Positions 43,855 to 51,877 are shown, counted from the first letter of the stretch. The stretch is DNA of 64,000 nucleotides from Streptomyces bacillaris (GCF_003268675.1 NZ_CP029378.1:3782001-3846000); one strand, 5' to 3'. The notes: generated by a model not told the origin, from the letters alone. Numbers and translations are program-made.

Positions 43855-44280
43855 TCAGAAGTTGGGGCAGAGGTTCTTGTGGACGGCGTCGTTGATCTTG
43901 CCGCCGGTCTCCGGGGTGTTCAGCTCGGGGAGGCGGGTGTCGATGGTGAAGCGCCCGAGGGCCAGGTCGACCAGCTTCTCTCTGTCGTCCGGTGACGACT
44001 TGATGGAGCTGCACTGGTTGAGGCCTCGGCTGATGGCTTTGTCGGTCTTGCCGTCCACGATGCGCGGGTCGATCGCGTCAAGGGCCTTGGTGAACGCGGC
44101 GATGGTGGCCTCGTCGGGCTTGTCCGGCACGCCGGCAGCGGCTTGGGCGCTCGCGCGCTGCTCCTCGGTGAGCGAGGTGGGCCCGGCGGCGGGTGTGACC
44201 TCGTCCGGTGTGGTGCCGCAGGCGGTGAGCGTGGCGAGTAACGCGGCCGCGGTGAGCGCGGTGGTGGTGCGGGTGCGCAT
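43855..44280 (-). CDS. Phage-encoded lipoprotein
   Basis: 141 residues from the ATG at 44280 (GGGGGG upstream). Signal peptide with a canonical lipobox (LLATLTACG), then a Thr/Pro linker and a ~100-residue helical domain with one Cys pair (NQCSSIKS and NLCPNF). Anchored outside the membrane. Its place next to packaging genes, with hairpin-like flanks, suggests a lysogenic-conversion (moron) gene, perhaps affecting superinfection. Confidence 0.7.
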   Translation of the reverse strand: MRTRTTTALTAAALLATLTACGTTPDEVTPAAGPTSLTEEQRASAQAAAGVPDKPDEATIAAFTKALDAIDPRIVDGKTDKAISRGLNQCSSIKSSPDDREKLVDLALGRFTIDTRLPELNTPETGGKINDAVHKNLCPNF

Positions 44281-44340
44281 GATCCCCCCTGGGATGTACG
44301 TGACGTAGGGGGCCATCATCGGGCACCCGGTGGCCCGGTG

Positions 44341-45438
44341 TCAGGCGGTTCGGGTGACCCGCATCCAGGACCCGGTGCGCAGGATGGTGGGGGTGGCGGA
44401 GGCGGCGTTCTGCGCCCATTGGAAGGAGATGTGCCCGTCGGCGCCGGCGGTGATGGTGCCGGTGGGGGTGAGGATGACGCCGGCGGCGGTGATTCCTACG
44501 CCGACGGGCTGGCCGGGCGGGTAGCGGGTGAGGCGGATGCTGCCGGTGCCGTCGGAGACTCCGAGGGTGATGGCGGCGGGCGCCCAGTAGCCGGTGGAGC
44601 CGGGCGGGGCGGCGATGGTGAGGAGGAGGTCGGCGGCGGGGTCACCGTCTGCAGCGAGCATCGCGGCGATGGCGTACCGGCCGCCCGCGGTGACCGGGAC
44701 GGTGAGGTGGTCGTCGTCCTGCAGGGTGGTGGAAGCGGGGGTGGGCTCGTCCGTGGGCTTGTCGACGGTGCGGGTGACACCGATGGTGTCGCCGGTCGGC
44801 GGGGTGCCGGGAGGGCCCTGCTCTCCCGGGGCTCCGTCGGCCCCGTCAGCTCCTGGCGGGCCTGGGGGGCCGGTCTCTCCGGCGGGTCCGGCGGGCCCGG
44901 TATCGCCGGTGTCGCCCTTGGGCCCGGCCGGTCCGGTGTCTCCTGCCGGGCCGGTCGGTCCGGTGTCTCCTGCGGGGCCGGTCGGTCCCGTGTCGCCCGT
45001 GTCGCCCTTCGGGCCGGTTGCTCCGGCGGGCCCTTGGGGGCCTGTGGGGCCGGCGGGTCCCGGTGGTCCGGGGGTGAGGACGTAGTCCCCGGTGTAGGGC
45101 TCGGCGGGGGCGAGGGCGGCCAGGTCGACTCTCGGGCCGAGTGCTGTCGTCAGGAGCACCGGGTAGTCGCGGGCCGGGGCGTTGGTAGGGCGTTCCATGA
45201 CGAGGTGGGTGTACCCGGTGGGCTCGAATCCGGCGGCGTCGGCGGCCAGGACCGTGATGGACAGCTCCCCGTTGACCCAGCGTCCTTCGGCGTCGCCCTG
45301 GACGGTGTGGCCGGCCTCCGCGTTGGTGACGAGGGCGGGTGCGGGGCGGAGGATGACGCGGCCGCGCATGGGGCCGCCGTCGGGGTGGGTGCGGGTGTCG
45401 GTGACCGTGATGGTGGGGGCGTCCTCGGGGAGGGCCAT
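44341..45438 (-). CDS. Collagen-like fibre protein
   Basis: 365 residues. N-terminal ~125-residue beta domain (MRGRVILRPAPALVTNAEAG), about 30 Gly-X-Y triplets (~125-215, many GPT/GDT/GPA), then a ~140-residue C-terminal beta domain (YAIAAMLAADGDPAADLLL to SFQWAQNAASATPTILRTG) resembling a trimeric head. Architecture is that of a homotrimeric fibre or head decoration. It lies outside the tail operon, upstream of the packaging genes. Confidence 0.75.
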   Translation of the reverse strand: MALPEDAPTITVTDTRTHPDGGPMRGRVILRPAPALVTNAEAGHTVQGDAEGRWVNGELSITVLAADAAGFEPTGYTHLVMERPTNAPARDYPVLLTTALGPRVDLAALAPAEPYTGDYVLTPGPPGPAGPTGPQGPAGATGPKGDTGDTGPTGPAGDTGPTGPAGDTGPAGPKGDTGDTGPAGPAGETGPPGPPGADGADGAPGEQGPPGTPPTGDTIGVTRTVDKPTDEPTPASTTLQDDDHLTVPVTAGGRYAIAAMLAADGDPAADLLLTIAAPPGSTGYWAPAAITLGVSDGTGSIRLTRYPPGQPVGVGITAAGVILTPTGTITAGADGHISFQWAQNAASATPTILRTGSWMRVTRTA

Positions 45439-45452
45439 CTCGCCTCCCTTCG

Positions 45453-45704
45453 CTACGGGCGTTGTTCGGGGATGCCGACGAGGCGTAGCGCGCGTGCGCG
45501 GGTGGCGAGTTCGGCTCGGGCGACGTCGGCCAGGCGGTAGAGGGGGCGACCGGTTTCGGTGAGTCCGGCTTTGTGGAGGTGGCCGCGGGATGCCCAGTCG
45601 CGGATGGTGGTGGGGCGGATCGCGGCGGCGCCGGCGGACAGGAGTTGGCGGGCGCGGTGGGCGTGTGCGGCTGCTTGGGCGGTGGTGAGGAGGTCGGTGT
45701 CCAC
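45453..45704 (-). CDS. MerR-like helix-turn-helix protein
   Basis: 83 residues from the GTG at 45704 (GAGGAGGG upstream). DNA-binding pattern TIRDWASRGHLHKAGLTETG with RPLYRLADVARAEL, a single winged helix as in excisionase or MerR-type proteins. Possibly the late-gene regulator or a packaging helper. Confidence 0.65.
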   Translation of the reverse strand: MDTDLLTTAQAAAHAHRARQLLSAGAAAIRPTTIRDWASRGHLHKAGLTETGRPLYRLADVARAELATRARALRLVGIPEQRP

Positions 45705-45727
45705 GGGCCCTCCTCGGGGATGCGACG

Positions 45728-45755
45728 GAGCCCCTGGCCGGGGGGCCGGGGGCTC
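45728..45755. terminator. GC-rich hairpin
   Basis: Arms GAGCCCC / GGGGCTC with a nested GGCC pair, between two minus-strand genes. Possible internal terminator separating early from packaging genes. Confidence 0.5.
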
Positions 45756-45825
45756 TGTGGGCACACGTGTGGTGGTGGCAGCAGTGTCGCGCTAAATGCT
45801 GATCTTGTCCAGCGGCGAGGTCTGG

Positions 45826-45912
45826 TCAGTCCCAGTCGGTGTCGGGGACGGCCTGGCCGAGGAGCGTGTCCTCGTGGGCGTCGGGCTCGTGGTCCGGGTT
45901 GTTCTGCATCAT
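45826..45912 (-). CDS. Tiny acidic protein
   Basis: 28 residues with GAGAGG upstream of the ATG. Very acidic (NPDHEPDAHEDTLLGQ, DTDWD at the end). Below usual gene-calling length; supported mainly by the ribosome site and codon use. Confidence 0.4.
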   Translation of the reverse strand: MMQNNPDHEPDAHEDTLLGQAVPDTDWD

Positions 45913-45933
45913 GGTCGGTCCTCTCGGTGGTGG

Positions 45934-46350
45934 TTAGCCGATCAGGTCGGCGGGGGCGTTCCCGTACTCGTGGGCGGGAAGATCAGGGCGCATGGTGCGG
46001 AGGCGGCTGGTGGTGATCTCGCGGTTGTGGGTCGAGGTGGCGGCGAACTGTGTGCCGCACCGGGGGCATCGGGGTGCCTGGGGGGCGGGCACGGTGCGGC
46101 TGCAGTGCCCGCACAGGGACAGGGCTCGGTTGATGAACAGGACGGTGCGCCGGGTGCTGTTGGCGGTCAGCTGGCAGGGGCAGGGCTCGGTGTAGGGGCG
46201 GCCGTCGGCGTACGTGGGCGGGATGGCGCGGGCCCATTGGGCTCCGTCGCAGACCCTGCGGGTGTGGCAGGGGCAGGCCGGGCAGTCCTCCATGCCGACC
46301 GGCTCGTACACCGGGCCGAACGGTTCGTAGAAGTAGCCGTCATCGTCCAT
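45934..46350 (-). CDS. Cys-rich protein with several zinc motifs
   Basis: 138 residues. At least three Cys clusters (DCPACPCHTRRVC, CPCQLTA, LCGHCSRTV with CPRCGTQF), suggesting two zinc ribbons. Common type in Streptomyces mobile elements; role unknown. Confidence 0.55.
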   Translation of the reverse strand: MDDDGYFYEPFGPVYEPVGMEDCPACPCHTRRVCDGAQWARAIPPTYADGRPYTEPCPCQLTANSTRRTVLFINRALSLCGHCSRTVPAPQAPRCPRCGTQFAATSTHNREITTSRLRTMRPDLPAHEYGNAPADLIG

Positions 46351-46354
46351 CGCG

Positions 46355-46471
46355 TCATCGTGCCTTCTGGGTGGGCCTGGGCGCAGCCGAACTGGGCGGC
46401 CTCTGGGCGGCCTTGGTCTGCTCGTTGCGGCGGCGCAGGGCCTCGAGGCTGATGGTCTTCTCCAGTGCCAT
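46355..46471 (-). CDS. Small basic protein
   Basis: 38 residues. MALEKTISLEALRRRNEQ then a basic tail. The longer upstream frame is the shifted end of the membrane gene at 46482. Function unknown. Confidence 0.42.
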   Translation of the reverse strand: MALEKTISLEALRRRNEQTKAAQRPPSSAAPRPTQKAR

Positions 46472-46481
46472 GCGGTGCTCC

Positions 46482-47340
46482 TCAGTGGGTGTGGTGGATG
46501 TGGTGGCGGTGGGGGTTGGCGGGGTCCTGGACGACCTGGAAGGGGGGCGGGGTGGTGTTGTGGTCGTTGTTGTTGTTGCTCTGACCTGCGGCAACATCGC
46601 CAACAACAGGGGGCGCGGCAGGGGTTGGGGGAGGGGTGGGAAGTCCCTCCGGTGCACCCCTTCGCGGCCCCCCAGCGGGGGCACCCGTACGCCCGCCCGT
46701 ACGCGGATGCCGTGGCGGGTGAGAAGGGCCCGGACGTGGCCGGTCTTCCAGGGGGTGGCAGGGAGGCCCATCAGAGGGGTGGTGGTGAGGGTCTCTGCGA
46801 GGTGGGCGAGGTGGACGCCGGAGCCCTCGGTGTAGGCCCGTGAAGGAGGACGGCGACGTGCTCGAGGGGCAGCAGTTCGGAGGGGTGGCGGGTGTCCGCC
46901 GGGGGCTCCTCGACCGGCTCCTGCTCCTGGCCGTCGCCGTCGTCGGCGGGCTTCTCCGGGGCGGGCTTCTTCTCCTCCTCGGGGGGCATGGTGGCGAGGT
47001 AGCCGAGGGCGAGCGCGGTGATGGTCCACAGGACGGCGGCCGCGATGGCGATGCGGGTGGTCCAGGGCAGCCCGTAGATGAACCCGATGGCGAGGCCGAC
47101 GCACAGGATGCGGAGGGCGGGCGAGCTCTCCGGGCGGGGCGTCTTCCTCTTCCCGGTCTTCTCCGGAGGGCTCTCCTGCTGCTCCCCTGTCTCGGCTTGG
47201 GCCTGCTCGTCGGGCGCGGCCGGGGGCTGCGGGTCGGGGGGCTTGGTGGGGGTGGTGCAGAGGATGAGGTCGATGGTGCGGCGGCTGAGGTCGGACCAGC
47301 CGAGCCAGAGGGCGGTCCAGAAGCGGATCCAGGCGTCCAC
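46482..47340 (-). pseudogene. ICE-type membrane protein, two apparent frameshifts
   Basis: N-terminal part (MDAWIRFWTALWLGWSDL, then two TM helices near residues 75-110 and the acidic linker) is followed in a second frame by GVHLAHLAETLTT and VRALLTRHGIRVRAGVRV, and in a third by VVGDVAAGQSNNNND and the tail FQVVQDPANPHRHHIHHT. Adding one base at the C run 46837-46839 and one at the G run 46638-46640 restores a single 286-residue frame (859+2 bases, divisible by three). This modular protein, with its Asn-rich linker and His-rich end, is the type I associate with Streptomyces integrative conjugative elements, next to transfer or spread genes. Confidence 0.7.
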
Positions 47341-47341
47341 G

Positions 47342-47791
47342 TCAGCCTCCGATCATCATCAGGGCGGCGGCGGCGAGCTGGCTGGGGACGGCCCAGAGGG
47401 TGCCGTCTCCGGTCGCGGGCCAGACGAACGCGGCGAGCAGCGCGAGGGCGGCGGCCCGTACGGGGGTGAGGGGCGCGGCGAGCATGAAGATCAGGAGGAG
47501 GAGGGCGACGGCGCCGATCCCGACGTGTCCGAAGGGGCCGTCGGAGCCGACGCCGAAGCCGGTCAGGCCCTGGCCGACGACCTTCTCGGCGTTGGCCCAG
47601 ATCTTCCCGGCGGCGACGTAGGAGGTCCCGGCGAGGAACGCGACGGTACCGGCTCGCCCGGTGGTGAGCTTGATGCGGCCGCGGCCCCGTACGCCGAGGA
47701 CCAGCAGGACGGTGAGGGCGAGGGCGATGCCGCCGGCGCCGAGGGAGCCGAGGACGGCTCCGCCGCTGGAGGGTGCTGCGATGACGTGCAT
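47342..47791 (-). CDS. Integral membrane protein, ICE-type
   Basis: 149 residues with four TM segments (LGAGGIALALTVLLVLG, TVAFLAGTSYVAAG, GIGAVALLLLIFMLAAPL, AAALALLAAFVWPA). Matches small membrane proteins found near transfer/spread genes of Streptomyces mobile elements; not recognised as a phage protein. One base before the next gene. Confidence 0.6.
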   Translation of the reverse strand: MHVIAAPSSGGAVLGSLGAGGIALALTVLLVLGVRGRGRIKLTTGRAGTVAFLAGTSYVAAGKIWANAEKVVGQGLTGFGVGSDGPFGHVGIGAVALLLLIFMLAAPLTPVRAAALALLAAFVWPATGDGTLWAVPSQLAAAALMMIGG

Positions 47792-47804
47792 GTTCGGGGG
47801 GTCC

Positions 47805-48455
47805 TTAGAGGGTGCCGGGGGCGTGGAGGGCCAGGGCGAGGGCGGCGGAGCAGACGGGGATGCGAGCGGCCCAGACCATGACGGGGCGTAGCGCGGGGGG
47901 CATGTAGGGCAGGCCGGGGAGGTAGCTGGCGACGATGTAGGTGACCAGTCCCATGGCGATACCGACGCCGGGGGCGGCGGGGCCGGTGTCGGCCAGGAGG
48001 TCGCGCATGAGGGCGACGAGGCCGGTGACCCAGCCGACGGCGGCGGCTGCGGCGTGGTAGGCGAGCCAGATCCTGCGGCGGTGGAGGCGTTCGGCGGCGG
48101 CCTCGGCGGCCGGGTCGGGGGCGGTCCACGGGGGTGCGGCGGGCTGGGGCTGGTGGACGGTGACGTAGAGGCCGGGGGCCATCTCCGTCTCGGCCGGGGC
48201 GGGCGGCTCGGGGGTGCGGCGGGGCGTGCCGAAGGGGCCGGGGGCCAGGTGCCACCACGGGCGCCGCTCCTCCCCCTGCTCCTGGTCGTCGTCCTGGCCG
48301 TCGTCCTGGTCCAGGTCGGGATCGGGGCTGGCGGGGGTGGTGGCTGGGGGGACGTAGCGGACCTGGACGAGGGGATCCGGCTCTGCCTCGGGTACGGCGG
48401 GGCCGTCGATCCGGTCGCGCAGCCAGGCCTTGATCGTGCTCTCATCGTCGCTCAT
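47805..48455 (-). CDS. ICE-type membrane protein with acidic linker
   Basis: 216 residues. MSDDESTIKAWLRDRIDG, then an Asp/Gln-rich linker (~45-65), then RRPWWHLAPGPFG and a C-terminal block of about three TM helices ending in RIPVCSAALALALHAPG. This arrangement is one I know from Streptomyces integrative elements. Start overlaps the previous gene by four bases. Confidence 0.62.
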   Translation of the reverse strand: MSDDESTIKAWLRDRIDGPAVPEAEPDPLVQVRYVPPATTPASPDPDLDQDDGQDDDQEQGEERRPWWHLAPGPFGTPRRTPEPPAPAETEMAPGLYVTVHQPQPAAPPWTAPDPAAEAAAERLHRRRIWLAYHAAAAAVGWVTGLVALMRDLLADTGPAAPGVGIAMGLVTYIVASYLPGLPYMPPALRPVMVWAARIPVCSAALALALHAPGTL

Positions 48456-49315
48456 GCGGTCTTCCGCTCCATCCGGAGAATCCGGAGGACGCTCTCCTCC
48501 TTGGCGTTCGCGTTGGCCACCTGGCGGACGTAGCTGAGGACCTTTTCCGGATCGGAGATGCCGCAGGAGAGCGCCATCCGGACGGCATCCGCCATGGTCA
48601 TGGGGCCGGTCAGTGCCGGTTCCGGAGTGGCCTCCGGAGACTCCTCGTTGTCTTCCGGAGGTTCCGGAATCTCTCCGGAAGGCGTTCCGGAGGTTCCGGA
48701 GATCGCGGCTTGCTCTGCGGTGACGGCTTGCTCGGCGCGGGTCAGTTCGCGGCGTACGGACACCATGGCAAGGCGGCCGCCGGCCTTCGCGCGCTCGGCG
48801 TCGACCCATTGCTGGGTGCGGGCGTCGAGGGGCTTGGCGTGGTGACGGAGCACGACGGTCCACAGGGCCTTCGCGAGGCCGGACACGGCGGCGGCGACGC
48901 AGCCGATGGCGAACTGGCCGCTGATCCAGCCGTGGGTGCCGACCGCGCCCATGGCGATGCCGAGCGCTACGTAGCCGACGCGGGGCAGGGCGGCGCGGTC
49001 CTGGTCGTAGCGGGCGAGCCACTCTAGGGCCATGCATGTGAGCCAGGCGAGGTCGAAGACGACGGCGGCGGCGTATGCGGCGGCGGTGAGCGGGACGACG
49101 AGGTCGAGGAGGCTGCCGATGCTGGCGGTGGACCAGAGGATGCTGGCGACGCCGATGACGGCGGCGGCCGCGGTGACGCCGGTCAGGACGATGCGGTCCC
49201 AGTCGCGCGGCGGGAGCGGCAGCTCTTCCTTGTAGCGGTCGAGGACGAGGTGGGTGGTGCCGTCGATGGTGTGCGGGACGAGGCGGGAGCGCTCGACGGT
49301 GCGAGTGCGGGGCAT
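48452..49315 (-). CDS. ICE-type membrane protein (spread-protein-like)
   Basis: 287 residues. N-terminus VERSRLVPHTIDGTTHLVLD, then four TM helices (~45-160, containing WDRIVLTGVTAAAAVIGVASI and VFDLAWLTCMALEWLARY). A conserved cytoplasmic segment LRHHAKPLDARTQQWVDAERA follows, and a Pro/Glu-rich C-terminus. The pattern fits proteins in the transfer or spread modules of pSAM2-like elements. No transfer ATPase is seen in this prophage. Confidence 0.66.
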   Translation of the reverse strand: MPRTRTVERSRLVPHTIDGTTHLVLDRYKEELPLPPRDWDRIVLTGVTAAAAVIGVASILWSTASIGSLLDLVVPLTAAAYAAAVVFDLAWLTCMALEWLARYDQDRAALPRVGYVALGIAMGAVGTHGWISGQFAIGCVAAAVSGLAKALWTVVLRHHAKPLDARTQQWVDAERAKAGGRLAMVSVRRELTRAEQAVTAEQAAISGTSGTPSGEIPEPPEDNEESPEATPEPALTGPMTMADAVRMALSCGISDPEKVLSYVRQVANANAKEESVLRILRMERKTA

Positions 49316-49372
49316 GGGGTCTCCGGGAGCGAAGGCCGGCCGGGCGCGTGCTGGTGCGCCCGGCCGGGCGGT

Positions 49373-49543
49373 TCAGCGGGTTGCGCGGGTGGTGGCGGCG
49401 GCGTTGCCCGCGGTGCGGGCGGAGCCGAGCTGGGTGCGGGTCTCCCCGGTGGAGGGGAGCGGGGCGCGGCGGGCGGCGGACAGACCGGCCTGGTAGCGGC
49501 GGGCGGCGTCGGCGGGGCTGATCTCCCCGGCGGGGCGGGCCAT
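49373..49543 (-). CDS. Small basic protein
   Basis: 56 residues. MARPAGEISPADAARRYQAG then an Arg/Thr-rich tail (TAGNAAATTRATR). Overlaps the upstream stop (TGATG). Function unknown. Confidence 0.45.
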   Translation of the reverse strand: MARPAGEISPADAARRYQAGLSAARRAPLPSTGETRTQLGSARTAGNAAATTRATR

Positions 49544-49845
49544 CAGTCGCGGGCCTGGGCGAGGAGGCGCATGCCGTACTCGGCGCGGGTGATGTCGGTG
49601 GGGGGCGAGTCGAGGCGCGGCATGTGGCGCAGCAGGAGGGCGGTGGTGGTTACGGCCTGCGCGGTGCCGAAGCCGTAGAGGGTGGCGGCGGTGCGTCCGG
49701 CGTAGGCGAGGCGGGTGACCTCCCGCATGGTCTGGCCGGGGTTGACGGTGCGCAGCGTGTGGCCGATCTCGGTCAGCAGGCGGCGGGTCCGTACGTCGGG
49801 GGCGGGGCGGTGTAATGCCTGGATGGCGCGGATACCATCGCGCAT
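49543..49845 (-). CDS. Small helical protein
   Basis: 100 residues. Helical (VRTRRLLTEIGHTLRTVNPG) with a hydrophobic stretch near LYGFGTAQAVTTTALLL. First gene of a minus-strand pair divergent from the helix-turn-helix gene at 49985, across the palindromic operator. Confidence 0.5.
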   Translation of the reverse strand: MRDGIRAIQALHRPAPDVRTRRLLTEIGHTLRTVNPGQTMREVTRLAYAGRTAATLYGFGTAQAVTTTALLLRHMPRLDSPPTDITRAEYGMRLLAQARD

Positions 49846-49940
49846 GGTCGTCTCCTGGGCTCATCAGGGGGTGACCGGCCCCGGTCACATGGCGTTCCAG
49901 CGCCGACCGGGGCCGTTCTGTTGGCGAGTACGACCGTAGC

Positions 49941-49969
49941 GAGAAGTGTGGACATTGTCCACACTTCTC
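49941..49969. promoter_or_regulatory. Perfect 29-bp palindrome, probable operator
   Basis: 14-bp arms GAGAAGTGTGGACA / TGTCCACACTTCTC around a single central T, in the divergent gap between 49845 and 49985. The arms contain GTGGACA-T-TGTCCAC. The ribosome site of the downstream helix-turn-helix gene begins one base beyond it. The symmetry fits an operator bound by that protein; no T-run supports a terminator. Confidence 0.7.
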
Positions 49970-49984
49970 GGAGAGGATGACCCC

Positions 49985-50245
49985 ATGCCCGAACCTCCCG
50001 AAGGGCCAGAACAGGAGCCGGAGACCATGACCATCCCGAAACTGGCCGAACGTGTCGGACGCAGCCGCACCCTGATCCACCGGCTGGCGACCACCCCGGC
50101 CGAGGGCTGGCCGGCCCCCGTCTTCCGCCCCGGCAGCAGCAGGCCGGAGTACGACGTCGCCTGGTTCGACGCCTACTGGGAGCAGCGGCAGGCCGGCATC
50201 ACCCAGGGCCGACGGAACGACCTGAGCGCGCCCGACGAGGGCTGA
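49985..50245 (+). CDS. Small helix-turn-helix protein, probable autoregulator
   Basis: 86 residues, ATG at 49985 with GGAGAGG upstream. DNA-binding segment TIPKLAERVGRSRTLIHRLA. The C-terminus is acidic. The only plus-strand gene in a 36 kb minus-strand block (22.6-58.8 kb), preceded by the perfect palindrome. Likely a repressor of the two small genes across the gap. Confidence 0.68.
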   Translation: MPEPPEGPEQEPETMTIPKLAERVGRSRTLIHRLATTPAEGWPAPVFRPGSSRPEYDVAWFDAYWEQRQAGITQGRRNDLSAPDEG

Positions 50246-50257
50246 CCGCCGTACGAA

Positions 50258-50298
50258 GCTGCGCCCCCCGCCCATGGGAGTTGGGCAGGGGGCGCAGC
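50258..50298. terminator. Strong hairpin between convergent genes
   Basis: Perfect 11-bp arms (GCTGCGCCCCC / GGGGGCGCAGC) with an inner GCCCA/TGGGC pair, between the helix-turn-helix gene and the methyltransferase. A bidirectional terminator is likely. Confidence 0.7.
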
Positions 50299-50318
50299 GC
50301 TGTGAAGCAGCGTACGAG

Positions 50319-51029
50319 TCAGGCCGCAGCGAGGCGTTCGCGGGCGGTGGTTGCGTAGCTGGGCGAGGCCTCGATGCCGACGAACCGCCGGCCCTCGGCC
50401 AGTGCCGCGACCCCGGTAGTCCCGGACCCGGCGAACGGATCCAGGACCAGCCCGCCGGGGGGCGCGATCTGCACCAGCTGCCGCATGATCGATTCCGGTT
50501 TCTGGGTGATGTGGACCCGGGTGCGGCCGCGGGGCTGGGAGCCCTCCAGCCAGCCGGGCAGGTAGATCGTGGGGGCGTGGCGCAGCGGGTCGCCGCGGCT
50601 GCCCCACAGGACGTACTCGCACTCGCGACGGAACCCGTTCGGCGTCGGCCTCGAGATGGGCTTGCGCCACGGGATGATGCCGCGCCAGGTGTAGCCGCCG
50701 GCCTGCAGGGCGTCGGACGTGGCGGGCAGCTGCGCCCAGTCGGTGAACACGAGGGCGCTCCCGCCGGGTCTGGTGCGGGCGTAGGCCGCGGCGAGGATCT
50801 GCCCCAGCCAGTAGGTGTAGCTGCGCTGGTCGCGGGTGTCCCCGTCGAAGTCGGGGAGTGAGTGCTGGGCGTCGCCGGTGACGTACTTGTCGCGGGCGCC
50901 TTGGGAGCGCCGCTCGGCGTTGGTGCGGCCGCCGGAGTTGTACGGCGGGTCGCAGATCACGGCGTCCACCGGCTCGGTCAGGGTCGGCAGGAGGGTAAGG
51001 GCGTCGCCCTGGTGAACGGTCCAGCTCAT
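50319..51029 (-). CDS. DNA methyltransferase (N4/N6 type)
   Basis: 236 residues. Catalytic motif ICDPPYNSGG near residue 27 and the S-adenosylmethionine motif DPFAGSGTTGVAALAEG near 200, the beta-class order (catalytic motif first). No restriction partner is nearby, so it is probably an orphan phage methylase that protects its own DNA. Recognition site unknown. Confidence 0.88.
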   Translation of the reverse strand: MSWTVHQGDALTLLPTLTEPVDAVICDPPYNSGGRTNAERRSQGARDKYVTGDAQHSLPDFDGDTRDQRSYTYWLGQILAAAYARTRPGGSALVFTDWAQLPATSDALQAGGYTWRGIIPWRKPISRPTPNGFRRECEYVLWGSRGDPLRHAPTIYLPGWLEGSQPRGRTRVHITQKPESIMRQLVQIAPPGGLVLDPFAGSGTTGVAALAEGRRFVGIEASPSYATTARERLAAA

Positions 51030-51107
51030 CGGTGCTCCAAAGTCGTCGGGTGGTCCGTATCGATCATCGATTCGAACGGACGTTCGCGTCTTTACGGTGC
51101 ACCGGAG

Positions 51108-51851
51108 TCAGGCGGCGGTGGGGCCGTGGGTGTCGAGGGTGAGGAGGACGGTGGTGGCGAGCTGGCGCATGGTGGTGGTGCGGTGGGCGACGTACTCGGC
51201 GGGGGTGAGCCGGGCCGGGCAGAGTGTGCAGGTGATGTGCAGCTCGTCGTCGCGCTCGACGAGCGACCATCCGGAGCAGCCCGGGCACGGGGCGTCCAGC
51301 GCCCGGGTCTCCGGGCGGTAGTGGTTGAGCCCCCGGAGGCGGTGGATCAGGCCCTCCAGTTCGGTGTGCAGGGTGGCGGCGTACGGGCGGGTCGCGGTGT
51401 AGGGGAGGTATCGCTCGTGCCAGGTGCACCAGGCGGCCAGGCCGGTGCCGGTGCGCGGCCAGGCGGTCGCGGGACGGGCCTGGGCGATGTGGGCGGTGCC
51501 GTGGGCGTCTCGGTAGGCGGTGGGGACGTCGGAGGCGATGTAGTGCGCCCACCCCGAAAGGAACGCCCCGATCGGAACGCCTCCGGTCTGGTCGCCGTGC
51601 GGGTCCACCACCGTGTGAGCCTGGCCGGGGCCCAGGAGGTCCAGGACGTCGAGGCGTACGGGGATGGGGGCGTGGGCGCGGCCGGTGGAGCCGCGGCGGG
51701 CCGGGCCGGTGTCGGGGTGGAGCAGGGTCCGGAGCAGCACCACCTGGTGGGGCAGCTCCCTGAGCCAGGCCAGGTGGGTGTGCTGGCAGGCCTCGCACAG
51801 GTAGTGGTCGGCGGGGGCGTGGCCGTGGCAGGCCTCGCAGGTGGTGTCCAT
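51108..51851 (-). CDS. Zinc-ribbon hypothetical protein
   Basis: 247 residues. N-terminal double CxxC (CEACHGHAPADHYLCEAC) and a C-terminal four-Cys cluster (DAPCPGCSGWSL to ITCTLCPARLTP) with a helix-turn-helix-like end (TPAEYVAHRTTTMRQLATTV). Such proteins recur in Streptomyces phage early regions; function unknown. Confidence 0.62.
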   Translation of the reverse strand: MDTTCEACHGHAPADHYLCEACQHTHLAWLRELPHQVVLLRTLLHPDTGPARRGSTGRAHAPIPVRLDVLDLLGPGQAHTVVDPHGDQTGGVPIGAFLSGWAHYIASDVPTAYRDAHGTAHIAQARPATAWPRTGTGLAAWCTWHERYLPYTATRPYAATLHTELEGLIHRLRGLNHYRPETRALDAPCPGCSGWSLVERDDELHITCTLCPARLTPAEYVAHRTTTMRQLATTVLLTLDTHGPTAA

Positions 51852-51877
51852 GGTGCGCTCCGGGCGGTGCGGGGTGT

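Noticed and set aside
50319..51029. A restriction-modification system
   Set aside because: Only the methyltransferase is present; no endonuclease gene is adjacent.
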